NCBI GenBank assembly: GCA_003117195.1
Contig: BDSI01000009.1
Location: 1,222,501-1,286,500 of the forward strand
Length of the DNA stretch: 64,000 bases
Direction of reading: 5' to 3'
From: Eudorina sp. 2006-703-Eu-15
Taxonomy: Eukaryota; Chlorophyta; Chlorophyceae; Chlamydomonadales; Volvocaceae
This document shows positions 49,404 to 62,370 of the stretch, in pieces. The notes under the pieces were generated by a model. The model did no database searches, was not told the DNA's origin, and saw nothing but the letters and a program-made list of their open reading frames with translations. How positions within the stretch are numbered: position 1 is the stretch's first letter; each line of letters opens with the position of its first letter. The position numbers and the translations under genes are program-made.

Positions 49404-51400
49404 GATTGCTACGTTCAAGCGCCGAAGCAAAGTCGTAGGCCTCTTTACTGTTTGAGGTTCACGCGCGTCAGATAGGAAAGCCCAGCAGAAATTCAAAAAG
49501 AGTATGCCAACTTGAAGGCGTAGTACCGAGCATACTCACATGGGCAATCGAAGCACGACCCACGAGCCGACGGTAACAGTGCGTACGATGTACGTCCGTG
49601 TAGGCGAGGCAACGCAGAGCGCACACTTGCAACCCCTGCTCTGATCAAAGCTTGGATTTATATGGTAAAACCTTGGACAGCCATTAAGATCAGAGCAATT
49701 TCAGAGCAACACGGCTGCACGGCGAGCCCGCGATTGATGAACAGGAATAATTTACATGACGACAGGCCCTCCACCATTCCATCCCCCCACGCGTTCTCTG
49801 CCGAGCCAATACACCGTTACGAGCACCGACAGATGCCTACAGATGCGACACACATGCAACTTTGCCTAAGCTATCTGTACATACCAGGGCATCCTTACTA
49901 CGGAGATCCAAGACTAACCCATCGCGCGCGTTGGACCTGAATGGAAGGACCTTGAAACACCCGCCTCCTGTAAGGCACACGTGCAAGTCTGTCAGACTGC
50001 ACGCCATAGTCTGCAAATGCGCGCCGGAGTCCACCTTCGCCTATGTGGGAAAATGGATCCCCCTACTTTAAACATGTCGCCGGCCATTGCCCCAGTCACC
50101 GGGCCCACCTACACCTACGAGAGCCCACGGCACACATCAAAGCCAAGAGGCACGCCCACCCAACCCAAACACACCTTCCACGCTGCCCAAATCCATGGCG
50201 CAGCGCTCCGTGTCACGACAGCCTCCGAGCCTCGCGCGCCTCATCCGCAAATCCTCGGCTCGCATTTGCACCCGGTCAACGAAAATCCCTAGATCATCCC
50301 CCGCCAGAGGAACGCCGCCTTCAGCCAAATGTACGGTTGCATCCCTGCCCCTCGAGGGCCCTGCGCTGCTTTGACAAAACACGTGAAACCAGATTCCGCC
50401 GTTGTGCGATCCAGGAAATTTGTTTGCAAAATACTTCGCTGCTGCCTGACCCTCAAGTTCGTGAGCCCGAACCTCGCACTTCTACCCGCATCGCTTTTGC
50501 TGTCGCTTTGTGAACAGCGACAAACCGACACCGGCCAGCCATGCGCCTCCCGTCGCGGATACGGTCCCGCATCCTCCCACTAACGGACCTTATAGGCACA
50601 GCATCATATCTTCCCAAAGAACATCAAGGGGCTCACACACAGGGGCCAACACTCACTCCCCCCGCGCCCGTTAGCACCAACGCGTCCTCCCTTGCCCTGC
50701 TTGTTGCCCAGCTTGGACCAAAGCGACGGCGTCCGAAACGCCCAACTGCCTGGCCCTTCCCTGCCCATATCCCTACGGCCGACCCGCTCATCGTGTCTAC
50801 CCGGCTTCCAGCTTCCCACCTCCAGAAAATCCAGGGGGCCCTTTCGGTCGCCCTGGTGCGGCGTTCACAGCATGCAAGAAACTGATTCCAAACCCGCTAC
50901 ACCTCATCCTGACATATATCTCTTAAAATACTGCCCGCCGGCAGAAGCCCGCACGCAACTCTAAAGCACAACTGACGCTGGGTATTAACACACTACAACG
51001 TGGACGCTTGCAACACACCCCGTGGTGCGCCTATCGGCATCGTCCGCGCGTCACCTGGCGAAGCCCCTGCGACCGGGCCTGCGACCAGGTGTAGGCTCTG
51101 TATGTACCAATGAAATCTGTTCGCTCTTCGCGGGAGTACAACGCCTCGGCCCGCACATGATCTCACACTCAAACATGACGTCACTGCGAGTCTCACACTT
51201 TCAATTACGACAGTAACCTACCTCGTGCTGCGGCTGCTGCCCACTGCAGGCGTGCGCGGCTGCGGACGGGGCTGTGTGGCAGCCCACGACCGTTGCATGC
51301 GTACAACGATCAGGTCCAGCCCGATGGCCCAACGGCCCGATGGCCCCATGGCTCCCAGCTCCGGGCGCACGCATACCCTCAGCCCTCCGGGCCTTGGCCA
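49404..51400. other. 2.0 kb between SYLF and DRC12-like genes, no supported gene
   Basis: AT-richer than the flanking genes. A minus-strand stretch (about 50360-50160) reads GGVPLAGDDLGIFVDRVQMR and further charged residues, and looks mildly protein-like, but I found no partner exons or start. It could be one exon of an unrecognised gene. The right part is the 3' flank of the DRC12-like gene. Confidence 0.45.
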
Positions 51401-52664
51401 TCAGGCTTTGTGTGAGGTGCCGTTCGACAGGCGCTCGTGCATCTTGTCCAACGTCTCCCGGAGCATCTGCGCGAACTCCACTTGCATCTCCTCCATCTTG
51501 TGCTGGTGCTGAAGGATCTGCAGCAGCAGAGCAACCGCGCATGAGGAGAAGGGGGTGGAGGAGCAATCTCGATGAGAATTGGAGGGGCGGGGTCCCGGGG
51601 CCCCGGACCGGCGGGAACGAAGGGGTACACAGTGGATGCCGTCCAGACGGTTGGTTCACACGGGCGGGCGCCCGCTTCCGCCACCACCGCTGCTGCACCA
51701 GCTGTCACCAATGCCGCAGGCACGATGTCTGCTTCTGCGGCTGCAACTGACGTCGCTGCTGGTGTTGCCTCCGGTTGTGCAGCCGCCCCTTCCCCTTCCC
51801 CTTCCCCGTCCCCCGCCCCAATGAGCTGCACCGCAGCGGCGGTGCGGGACCTGGGCAACGGGGCCGAAGGCAGTGCTGCTGCTTTGGCGCTTGCCATTGT
51901 ACACGTCGCTAACGGCCAGTCACGTGAACGGTAAGCGAGGTCAGGCGCCTGCTGGGGCTCGCCGGCCCCTGACCCCGCAGTTGCCGTTGCAACTGCAACC
52001 GCAAAAACAGCAGCGGCACCAGCCGCCGCCATGATACCTTCCATGTTACTACATGCCCGGCTGAGGATGGATGTGGCTGCGGGTAAGGCCGCTATCAGCT
52101 GCAACCGATGGTGGTGTTGACAATACCGTTCGGGAGTCGCGCCGCTTGATGTGGGTTCATGCACGAGGTGAAACCCTTGGAAACCCACCTACCTCCAGGT
52201 CGCTCGCGCGTTTCTGCTGCTCCTTCTCCATCTGCAGCTTGGCGATCTCTGAATCCTTCTCCTCTATCGTTTTCTTAAGCTGCCGCGTCTCCGTCTCCAA
52301 ATCGGCCACTTTCTTCAGCAGTTGCTCCTGCATGCCCTTATACTGCCGCATCATGTCAGCCGTGATGTCCAGCGTATCCTCTTTCTGCTGCTCAATTGCT
52401 TGTGTGAATGCGTCCATGCGCTCGCGCCACATACGTTCGCTTCGCCGTGCTTCCAGCGCCTGAGCGCACGGAAGCATGCAGTCGACCATTTAGGTTTAGC
52501 CCATTCATTAAGGGGAATTGTTATTGTTTTGAGTTTCTAACCTCGTGACTGCGCAGCTCCAAGAGATGCTGCAAGGACAGAATTTCCGTCTCCGCGCGAG
52601 CCAAATTTTCCTTATCCGCCATCTTCGCAGCCTTCGCAAGGTCATTTTTCTTTTTGGGAGCCAT
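51401..52664 (-). CDS. Coiled-coil protein resembling dynein regulatory complex subunit DRC12 (CCDC153)
   Basis: Three minus-strand exons: 52542-52664 (ATG, MAPKKKNDLAKAAKMADKEN), 52193-52459 and 51401-51517, all phase 0, giving 168 residues. Donors are GTTAGA and GTAGGT; acceptors are GCTCAG and GCTGCAG. The protein is nearly all coiled coil: LARAETEILSLQHLLELRSH, DITADMMRQYKGMQEQLLKK, ETETRQLKKTIEEKDSEIAK, then MEEMQVEFAQMLRETLDKMH. A basic PKKK start, a central M-x-RQYK segment and a short terminal helix with ETLDKM match what I recall of CCDC153/DRC12, an axonemal nexin-dynein complex subunit; an alignment is needed. The 675-base second intron is GC-rich and contains a long spurious frame. 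It faces the OPR-like gene head to head. Confidence 0.6.
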
Positions 52665-53094
52665 ATCCGCGTCCACTGAATTAAATGAGCAAATGTGGGT
52701 GCTGTCGCTACACGCAAAATATTTTAAGAATGTCACTACCGACACAGGAAATTGACGTAGGTGTCAGCTGACAACCGTTAGGCACTAGATCGTCCGAAGA
52801 TATGTATGGAATGATTTCCCTGCAGAATGAGTAAGAACATTGCTTGTGTACGAGGGCCGTACATGCCCTCCATCATGGGAAGGCAAGTGGTTGTTAGTTT
52901 GGCCTAACGAAAAAATTTCAAGTGATTTACAAGATGATGAATGATCTGCAGCGGTCCTGTTGGTACAACGTTTCAGTAAAGTCACACGGAATGATAACTA
53001 CTGACTTCAGCGGCGATCCTTAAATGCTCTAGATCTGCGGCTATTGGAATCGGCCCGTTGCGCTCCACACGTCACTCGCCGTTCTCTGTATAGG
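52665..53094. promoter_or_regulatory. Shared upstream region of two divergent genes
   Basis: 430 bases separate the ATG of the DRC12-like gene (minus) from the ATG of the OPR-like gene (plus). The stretch is clearly AT-richer than either gene and has no convincing frame. It must contain both promoters unless one has further 5' exons; tgtatag directly before the ATG at 53095 could itself be a 3' splice site. No named motif was identified. Confidence 0.5.
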
Positions 53095-56000
53095 ATGACC
53101 AGCCGACGAGCCATCGTAAGCGCCTTCCTCCGCGCAGCTCTTGGCGCTGTCCCGGAGGCACACGAGGTTCCACTCAACTTACGTCAGATAGTATGCTCGG
53201 TTCCCGCTATCCCTGGCGAACCCCGTGCCTTCACCCTCAGCGACGCACGGTTGGCGGATACGCCCGCCAGCGCTACCTCACCTGCCTCTGCTTCGTGCTC
53301 CGCGCCCGGACCACGGCGCCTGCCCACACCCGCATCGGACGCCTCCACATCTGCCTTCACCGCTCATGCGGCCATATTCAGCACCTTTGGATCTTCCCTT
53401 GTAAGGGCGGCGGCCATGTCAACAGCACCGGCAGCCGCAGAGGCTGCGTCCACCACCCCCACCCCCACCACCACCACCCCCACCACCACCAGCAGTGTCC
53501 CGGTGGACGGCACCACCAGCAGCGGGCTCGCGGCCGGGGCCGCGTCATCTTCCCCCGCAGCGGACCCCTCAACGCTGCTGGCCCATCGAGCCCAATTGGC
53601 GGAATCCCTCGCGATGTGTCTGGGCATGCAGCAGCTGGACGCGCTGCTGGCCCGGCCGGAGAACCGGGAGGTGGTCGACGAAATGTGAGCGGGACGGCGT
53701 ACAGCGCGACCCATTCCCCGGGGCTGGGCACTGGGGAACTGCGAGCCCGATGAGCCTACCTGGCTAGGTTCCCGTGGAGGGCGGGCGGCTGTCAGAGGGA
53801 CAGGGGCTCCGGGGAGAGGATCGCTGGGTGGACACACGGAGGGGGCCCCCCGATACACGTTGCCGCCGACGTTCACCTGGGGTAACTGAACGGGAACAAG
53901 AAACAACAAAAAGGGAAGGCAAGGGAAGGATGGGATGGAGGGGGGTTGGGGAAGACCCGACGGGGAAGGGAAGGGCGTGGTGCGTGCGTGTGTGTGTGGG
54001 TGCGTGGGTGGGGGATCGGAGCTGCGGAGACGCCGAATTGGCGCCTCGGTGACGCGGGATGCCCCTCGGGGAGGGGCTGCTCGCGTGTCCCGGCCGCTGA
54101 CCGCGCTTTGCTGCCACACGGCCACACGGCCACACGGCCACATGGCCACATGGCCACACTCCCGGGCAGATCCGCATGCGGCCGTCTCCCCTGCTAGCCC
54201 CCTCTCCGCCCAACCGGCCTGCCCACCTGCCCATCCACCGACCCGTGGGACGCTCCGCCGCTTCCTGCCAGCGGGAGTGTCCCCACCGCACCCGTGTCCT
54301 TCACCTCTCTGACTGCACTACTGCGAGCACTACACCTCTCCACTAGCCCATGCATATTGTTTGTCCAGCCCCACTCCGCTGTGCACACCCCGCACCCAAA
54401 TCGCCCCGCCCCGCCCCGCCCCTCCCCGTCCCTCCCCTCCCCTCCCCGGCCCTCCCCGTCCCGCCCCCCGCAGGCTCCTCCTGTCCGCCCTGGACGTGGC
54501 CTACCGCCTGTGCGCCTCAGTGTCCGCCTCCGTGCCGCCCGCCCCCACCGCCCAGCTGGCTGCCGCCGTCAAGTCGTCGGCGGAGGCCGCCTCGGACGCC
54601 CTCACACGCCTCAGCGAGCTGCTCATCCAGCGGCTGAGCGAGCCGGGGGCCCTGTCGGCGGAGGGGGCGGTGCGGGCGCTGCGCACGCTGGCGATGCTGC
54701 GCTTCAACCCGGCGGGGGACTACGCGGGGCTGCAGGTGCGTCGGGCGGGCTTAGGGCGGTTGGAGGTTGGCGGTTGATTTCTGACGGGTAGAAGTGACAG
54801 GTGATGGCTGGCAGGGTGCGGTTTATGGGTGGGGTGGGGGATGCAGCGTTCAAAAAGCCTGGGCACACCCACTCCGGCGTGCAACACCTACCACCGTGGG
54901 TTACCCTGGGTAGGTAGGTGGGTGGGTGGGGGATTTGGAGATGTTACCAAGTAGATGCATCAGGTTGGGGCCGGCACTGGGGGCTGGAACAGGTGCGTGA
55001 CTTGCGGAGGGAGGTTGGCGGAGAGGAGGTCATCGGTGGTAGGGCAGCATACATGACATGCAGGGACGTGGCAGCGCCCTGGCCTGTAGGAGGGGGGCTG
55101 CGCGCCACAAGTTCGGAGGACTGAGGGCAGGGCAGGGCAGGGCAGGGCAGGGCAGGGATCACCAGCCAGCCCATTTGCGAATCAACCCGTCCGAACCCCG
55201 CCTATCCCTCTCCCCTTGGCCTCCGCTCCGCTCCGCCCCACCTCCCGCCCAACCCCCGCCCAACCCCCCGCCCCACCTCCCCCCCCGCCCCATCAGACCA
55301 TGGCCGCCTTCTACCGCGAGGCGGTGCTCCCGCAGCTGCAGCCCGAGCTGCTGCCCCCCGACCTGGCGGCGAGGGCACCGCAGCTGCTCGCGGACCTCTT
55401 CTTCGCCTTCTCGCGCCTGTTCGAGGTGGCGGCCAGGTGCGGGGTGCCGAATAGCCCTGCTAGGGTTTCACGATTACCGTATCACTTTTCCGACGAGGCT
55501 CCTTGTCAACGGAACGCACGTGGCACCGTCGTTGGAGATCCCATCACTCTGTGCCAGGTTCCCCCACCGGACCCACGCTCTTAGCTGCGATCAGCGCAGG
55601 CCAACAGTCATCTCATCTTACCCGTTAGTACCGTACGCCCTGCCCGCTTCCCCCATTCCACCATCAAACCCTTGCAATGACGCTACGGCGGCACCCCCCC
55701 TGCCCAACCCCTCCCTCACCCGCCCCGCCCCAACACACGCAACCCCCCACCCAATTGGCACCAGGCGGGAGAAGGAGCTGCAGACGCAGCTGCTGGCGGC
55801 CCAAGTCGCGGAGGAGGAGGGGGCCGCGGCGGCGCGTGAGGACGCGGGGACCAGCGGCAGCGGCGGCGATGCGGCGCTGCCGCCCTGGCAGCGCGGCGCG
55901 GCTGCCTCGTCCTCCTCCTCCGCGTCCTCCGCCTCCCCCCACGGGCTGCATGGCGGCATTCCGTTGGAGGAGCTGGTGGTGCTGGGGGACCGGCAACTGT

Positions 56001-57124
56001 ACGGCCAGCTGTGCAAGATGCTGGCGGCGCCCGGGCTTCTCTCCAACGTGCCCTCCAAGTGGGTGGGGCGGGGGACCTGGTGAAACGTTGGGGATGTGTC
56101 ACTGTGTGCTGCTGGGCGGGGCGAGAGCAGGGCCAGCAGCGGCTGGCGATGGCAAGCAGGTCGGTCGATAAGCGACGTGGAAGTGTGTGCGGTATGGGAA
56201 ACAAAGCCGCGGGGCGAGCTGTGGATAGGCGGGTGGGTGGGGTAATGAGGGAGGGTGGCTCTAGCTCAGAGCGCGTTGAGATAGACGGCTTTCCTGCCGG
56301 ACCCGGACCCGGGAACACCGGCGTGCCTGCTGCGGCGGTTACCACAGCGCGATGGTGTGGGAGGAGTCCGAGGTGTAAGAATGGAGTGGAGTAGGGGGTC
56401 GGGGCCCACAGACGCCGGTCGGGGCCCCGGCTGCTCATGGTGTCGCCGCTCTGCAGCTGCCTCCCAACGGGCGCCACCCCGACCGGCCCCACCTACCAGT
56501 CAGCGCCATTCATTGTCGTCTACCAACCCCCGGCAACCCTGTAACCCGCGCTCCATCCTAGGGGTTGGGTGCAGGGTCGGGGAACTCAGGGTCTGCCTTC
56601 TTGCCCCTCTTAAGACCCTCAACCTTCCAACCCCTGGCAACTTCTACACCCTTTCTCCTATCCCCTTGACCCGCCCATCCCCGCCTCCCGCCCATCCCCG
56701 CCTCCCACAGGACGCTGGGCACCCTCGCGACCGCCCTGGCCACCGCCCGCTACACGCACTTCGCGTTGGCGCAGAGCATCGCCACACAGACGTTGCTGCG
56801 GCTGCAGGGGGTCGGACTGGCAGGGACGGACCCGGGGGCGGCGGCGGCGGCGGGGGTGCGGCTGGAAGCCCATCCGATCGCCAACGACGCCATGGTGAGC
56901 GACGAGGGGCGACGAGGGACTAGGCCGTCTTTGCGTCCACGTCGCTACGCCGACGTCAATACGTCGACGTCGCTGCGTCACCGCCACCTTGCTGCATGTC
57001 ATGGAGATCTGGCGGCTCGTTTCCTGGTTTGTGGCCGGCAGTCCGCCACCTTACATTTCTCATCTACGAAACCCTCCGGGCCATCCAATCCAGGCGCTCG
57101 TAGGGACTCCCGCAGGTCGATGTA

Positions 57125-57155
<31 letters not shown>

Positions 57156-60100
57156 CACTTGCCTGAAACCTGTGTTATTGTTGCCCCACCGTCCCCCCTC
57201 CCCCGATCCCGGGGTGGCACCCGCAGCCGACCTCCACCCTCTCCAACATCCTCAGTTGCCTCGCCCGACTGGGCTACGAACACGAGGCGCTGTGTGATGC
57301 GGTGGCCAACTGGATGCTGCAGCGGCTGCAAGGCCCAGCGGGGCCGCCGGCGGGGGCGGCGGCGGGGGCGCCGGGACCGGGTTTCAGCGGCGTCAGCGGG
57401 CGGGTGGGCGGCATCGAGCCACACCACGTTGTGGATGTTGCGGTGGCGTTTGTACGGATCAAATACGAGAACATGGTACGGCAGGCGGTTGTGTTGATGG
57501 CGCGTAACAGGGTGCGGGGCGCAGGCCGGGGGGGCCCCGTGGCGGGATAGCTTACAGTCTCACGGGTCACCGGTCTCAATCGACCTCCGACGCCGAGGGA
57601 CGTTGGCCGTTGTCGGGTGACGGCGGGTGATTGGATCCGCGTCCCTCCTTTTGCCTCAGCTTCCCTCAGTTTCCCACATTTGCTTATTCATCGGGTTCGA
57701 TGTTAAAGGCTTAGCTTGTGTTGACCGTGGATTCGACACCACGTGTCGCGACATCTGGCAGTGACACGCGTCCGTACACCGGATGTCGTACCACCTTGTA
57801 GGGACGTGGCGAGCACACACACACATCCCTCCCCTTGCCCCTCCCCCAGGACTTCCTGCTGAGCGCCTCTGAGGTGCTGCAGCTGAAGCTGCCCCAGGCC
57901 AACCCCCAGTCGGTGTCCATGATGACCTGGGCCATTGCCAACAGCAAGGTAAGGGGCAGCTAGGGTTTGTGTGGAATCGTACCCTCCCGTCCCGTGTGTG
58001 TGTGTCCGCTGCCAGGGTTCGTGGAATCGTCTTCGCCAACCTCACTGATTCCCCGGGGCGCACCCCATTCCGGTTTACTTGCTCGCCCCTCACCCCAACA
58101 GCCGCCCCGCCTGCACCCCCCGGCGTTTCTCCAACGGCTCCGCTCCAGTTAAGACAAGCTCCCGCAGCGACACGAGTCGCGGCATGGAGATGTACGGAAG
58201 TTGGACATTCCAAAGTATCGGGCAGCCGTATGTGAAACAGAATTTTGAGCCTTGACAAACAGAGTTTGAGCCTTGACAATCCCGTCTTTCCTGTCCCCCC
58301 CACCCCTGCCACCTTGGCCCCCCTGGCCCCCTGCCCCCCTGCCCCCAGTACGGCCGGTACCCGGAGTTCGAGGGAGCTCTCAACGCCCTGGCGCAGCGGA
58401 TGGTCGCCCTGCACCGCTACAGCCTGTCGGCGGGCGGGGGCGGCGGCGGGCGGGGCGGCGGCGGCCTGGCGGTGGTGCCCCGCCACCTGTCGTGCATGGT
58501 GTTTGCGCTGGCCCGGCTGGGGCACAAGCACCTTCGGCTGATGGACGCCACGGCGGCGGATGTGGTGGCGCGAGCGGACAAGTAGGGCGGGGCTGCGACA
58601 GGGAGGGGATGGGGGCTCGGTGGGGGGCTCGGTGTTTCGCCAGCTTAGGGTGTTTCGAATTTTGCGAAACAGTGCGCCTTTTTACCGCCGGCTTCGAATT
58701 ACAACCTATGGGGGGATGGATTGCAGAGGAGACGAGTAGGGCCGCACAGCAGGGGTGGACCGCACTGACGGCGGTCTGCGCCCTCGGCCTCGGACCTCCC
58801 CCTTTTTGTCCATAAAGACCTCGGACCTCCCCCTCCCCCCTCCCCACCCGACCAGGTACCAAGCCCGGCAGCTCTGCACCGTGCTGCGCGCCTTCACCAT
58901 GCTGGGCGAGTACGTACCGGGCATGTACGACGCAGCCTGTGCCGTACTGACGTCCCGGCTGCGCTCGCTGGCCGGCCAGTCGGCGGCGTCGCTGGCGGTG
59001 GCGCCCCCGGCGGCCGAGTTCGTGTTCACCGCGCAGCACTACGCGGACGTGGCCTGGGCGGTGGCGATGGCGGGTCATGCGCCCCGGGTTCCGGAGCTGA
59101 TGGAGCTGCTGGGGGAGCGGTGGGTGGTGGATTGGGAGGGGGTGGGCGGACGGTGATGAGCGGGTTGGGAAGGTTTCCGAGTGGAATGGGGACAGCTCCC
59201 CGGATTTTGGCTGTCGTCCCTTGCAGCTTTCCGCCTCCCCTTCCCTTCCCTGGTTCGAACGGTCGACTGCCAACGCACCGCCCCCTCCCACATTCCCGAC
59301 ACCCACCCCCCACCCCCCTCCTGTACGCGCCCCGGGTGCCTCAGGCTGGTGGAGGTCGCTCCGCAGCTGGGTAAGGCCTGCGTGGTGCGGGCCGCCCAGG
59401 CGTACGCGGTGGCGGGCAGCAGCGAGCCGCGACTGATGGAGGCCCTGGCGCAGGTGCGGCCGCGTACCGTAATGTGTGTTTAGAAAAGGAAACCGCGTAG
59501 TGTGTGTAGGAGGAAACTGAGCCGCGAGAAAGGAGGAGCCATGCGTAATGCGTGGGTGTGTGTGTACGAAAGCGAGAGCCACGCCCGAATTACCCAGTCC
59601 CAAGATATTCACCAGTCGACCTTTGTGTATGTGGACGTGTGTCTTGTGTTATCACATGTCTGGTTGGTTGGTTGGGTGGGTGGGTGGGTGTATAAAGTAC
59701 CCCCGGGAGGGGGCGGCGGCGGCGGCGGCGGGACCGCACCTGCAGCACCCTCGCCCACCACCCGGTGGCAGCGCGGTTGCTGGGCCGGACCCGCGTCCTC
59801 TTCCACTCTCTCTCCTCTCTCATCACACAAACGGTGGCAGCCTCTCGCGGCTCAGGTTTCTTGTATACGGTTTACACGGACACGAGGGCTGTTATCTTCG
59901 CTGAACGGGGAGGACGGGGGCCTTCAGGTCCTTTCTGCCTGCGGGCGTCATCGGCGCGCCCTGGCCGCCTCCGTGATTGCTGATGTGCGCGGATTGCTGG
60001 TTACGACCTCTGGGGTCACCCACCCTCTCCACAGCGCAGCTTCAGAATGTCCACCAATTTCCCACACACCCGCTCCACAGTCTCCGCCCCACCCCCACAT

Positions 60101-60788
60101 GCCCATCCTCCTCCCGCCCGGCCCTCGCCCGGCACTGGCAGTCAGCGCAGCCCGCAACCCGCAGCGCAGCGCAAGCAAGTCGCCCACTCCCCACTACTCT
60201 CGCTGTCCCCCGCTGTACCTCCGGGCTGCCCCCTCCTGCAGGCCGCCCGGCCGCTCCTGGTGGACCTGGGCCCCGAGTACCTGTCGGTGCTGGTGGGGTC
60301 CTTTGCGGAGAGCCAGCACCCGGTCAGCCAGGAGTTCTGGATGGTGGGTGGCGGGGCTGGGTGGGGGCTGGGTGGGGGCTGGCTGGGGCTGGGGGACCGG
60401 CGGTAGGGCGGTAGGGCGCGTGTGCGCGCATTGAAGGAAGAGGTTCCCCAACCCGGTGCAGTTCCGGCATACACACACAGACACATGCACACAACCCTCC
60501 TGGCATTCCTCTTCCCCCATCCCCCCCGGCCCCCACGGCACCCGATCCTCCCTCGGGGGGCCCCAGGCCTGCATGGACGCGGTGGGTCTCAAGATCCCCC
60601 ACATGGAGCGCCCCCGCCCCGACATGCAGCTCGCCACCGCCCGCCTGTGCGACGCCTTCCGCCGCCACCCCGCCACGCAGCAGTTCCCCGCCTGCCGGGA
60701 GCACTACGTGCTGCCGATGCTGGAGGCGCTGATGGACAGCCAGCAGCAGCAGCTGCAGCAACAGCAGCAGCAGCAGCAGTACAGCTAG
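53095..60788 (+). CDS. Helical-repeat protein of the OPR/FASTK-like kind, probably organellar RNA-binding
   Basis: Twelve exons join in phase: 53095-53684, 54474-54735, 55297-55436, 55765-56058, 56711-56894, 57227-57511, 57850-57948, 58349-58581, 58856-59119, 59345-59453, 60242-60343 and 60567-60788 (927 residues). The N-terminus (MTSRRAIVSAFLRAALGAVP, then Ala/Ser/Pro-rich) could be an organelle transit peptide. From about residue 197 it consists of paired amphipathic helices with the recurrent pattern of octotricopeptide-like repeats: STLSNILSCLARLGYEHEAL, VSMMTWAIANSKYGRYPEF, LSCMVFALARLGHKHLRLM, QLCTVLRAFTMLGEYVPGMY and YADVAWAVAMAGHAPRVPEL. In green algae such proteins typically act on chloroplast or mitochondrial RNAs. 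No RAP domain is seen; the end is a CAG-encoded Gln tract. Exon 4 has a Ser-rich insert. Target RNA and organelle are unknown. Confidence 0.7.
54113..54160. repeat. 8-base tandem repeat ccacacgg in intron 1 of the OPR-like gene
   Basis: About six units, three ccacacgg followed by ccacatgg variants, in the 789-base first intron. Confidence 0.85.
55127..55157. repeat. GGGCA pentamer run in intron 2 of the OPR-like gene
   Basis: Six consecutive GGGCA units. This is another G-rich pentamer, like the GGTGA and GGTGG arrays, but short. Confidence 0.9.
57126..57158. repeat. CA dinucleotide run in intron 5 of the OPR-like gene
   Basis: About 16 CA units with one G interruption, between exons 5 and 6. 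Confidence 0.9.
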
Positions 60789-61059
60789 GAGCCGCACCAG
60801 CACATCACCGGCTGATGCAGCAGCAGTAAGGGTAGGGTGGTGGTCTGAGGTAGGGGTCGGAGCTGCTGCCGCGGCTGCGACTGCAGCTCGCAGTTGTCGC
60901 CGCACGAGGCGAAAGGACAGCCCGGAGGCCCTCCGATTCCCACCCACCCTCCCTCCCGCCACCTGAGCAATTCGCACCTGGGTGTCGCCCGGGAGGTCGA
61001 ACAGGGTCGTGGCTGCGGGGGCCTGAGCTCATGAAAGCTGGTGGGGGCGGGGTGAACAA

Positions 61060-61575
61060 CTAACTCCACCGTGGTGGAACCGTGGTTGATGCTCGGATGC
61101 TTCGAGGGAGCGGCCGTGGCGGGGGCGGCCGTGTGGCGGTGCGTCGCCCGGGCGGAGGAGGGGCTGTGGCACTCAAGACGCACGTGATGCAGTACGGATG
61201 TACAGCACCGCTGGCGGAATGTGAAGTTGGACGTGGAGTGGAGATGGGCTCTGACGTGTCGTGCTTGTAACGCACAGCCAGTGACATCGCGCCGTAGTAG
61301 CTGCTGGGGTTGAGGACTGAGACTGTCCGGAGTCCGACCACCTCACCAGGAGGCCGCTCTTGGTGTGTGCTTAGATAAGAGACCCGCCCGACCCAAACCC
61401 AGCAACAATATACTTACCATATTAACCTGCGAAATGGAAAGGCCGCTCTTGGTGTGTGCGCCATCGGCCGATGCGTCCACGGGGCTGGTTAGGTCCTGCC
61501 GCTTCACACCGGCAGCACACCGGCTTCCGATACAGTCGAACGACCCGACCGACCCGACCCGACTCCACCACACCC
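61060..61575 (-). other. Possible minus-strand exons of an unrecognised gene
   Basis: One candidate exon ends in HTKSGLSISQVNM at a very good donor (GTAAGTAT, about 61416-61423). Further down, SVLNPSSYYGAMSLAVRYKH follows an AG at about 61320. A 19-base direct repeat (ggccgctcttggtgtgtgc at 61352 and 61441) lies between them and duplicates the HTKSGL coding segment. Phases could not be reconciled into one model and no family was recognised. Confidence 0.25.
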
Positions 61576-61884
61576 GATACCCGGCCCGACTCGACTCGAC
61601 CAGAGGAAGCCTCGGCTATAGACCTGGTCAGGGTTGTTGCGCGGTATGAAGTTGTACTGCACGTTGGGTGCCGATCACCCAGCCTGTCTGCCCCAACTCA
61701 TTGGCAGCCAAACAGGGCCCTGAGGGCTGGTGGGTCAACCGTCTTCGGCCGCTGATTCGTACGGCTACAGACCGTGTCCCTGTGTGGCGTGCCGTCACTC
61801 CTGCGCCGTCCATGGCGTGGCTCGCTGTCGCCGCCCGGCTGCGGGGCCGCCGCCTCCGGACCCCGGGCCCCGGAGGTGGCGGGT

Positions 61885-62370
61885 GGGGTTAAATTGAAAA
61901 AAATAAATAAACCCGTAGAACGAACCCGGGCACACCCAGCATAACGCAGTATACTTACGGGGTGCGGTACCTGCAGAGCAAACGAAAAGATAGAGACCGC
62001 GCGCGGGCGCGTGGCGGCGCGGCCGCGCTGCCGCAGTGCCACAACAAGCAAACTGCGAACCCAACCCAACCCGGAAAGGACAGATACGTTACCGACCTGT
62101 GGTGGTAGACGGAGTAGCCGCGCCGCGAGCGATGTCCAGGGCCATGGCGATGCAGGGAGGGAAGCCGAGGAACGGAGGGAGCGAGGGTGGCAACGATTGC
62201 GAAGAATGACAAAAGCAAACATCAGAAAGAAGGCAGTATGCGAGAATGGCGGGGCGGCAGCGCGGCGCGAAAGAGGACAGGGCGGACGAGGGGAAGTGGG
62301 ATATGGGACGGGGACGGGAGGCCGTACGACATGTACGGCATGTACGACAGGGGGAGTAAGCATGGGGTGG
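61885..62370 (-). repeat. Dispersed repeat element, inverted copy
   Basis: The reverse complement aligns with 18370-18860 over its whole length, with many substitutions and small indels, so it is an old copy compared with the near-identical 3.65 kb units. It shares gtacatgtcgtac, cggcttccct, ggcgcggctactccgtct and ccgggttgggt. It spans, without interruption, the position matching the break at 4872. Confidence 0.75.

Noticed and set aside
51518..52192. 269-codon minus-strand frame inside the DRC12-like gene
   Set aside because: It lies in the second intron between two coiled-coil exons that join perfectly in phase. Its Ala/Pro/Gly composition does not continue the coiled coil.
59255..59270. 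ttcgaac-like tRNA T-loop motif
   Set aside because: The surrounding bases do not form a T-stem, acceptor stem or anticodon arm. Other gttcga occurrences (for example 19267) also fail.
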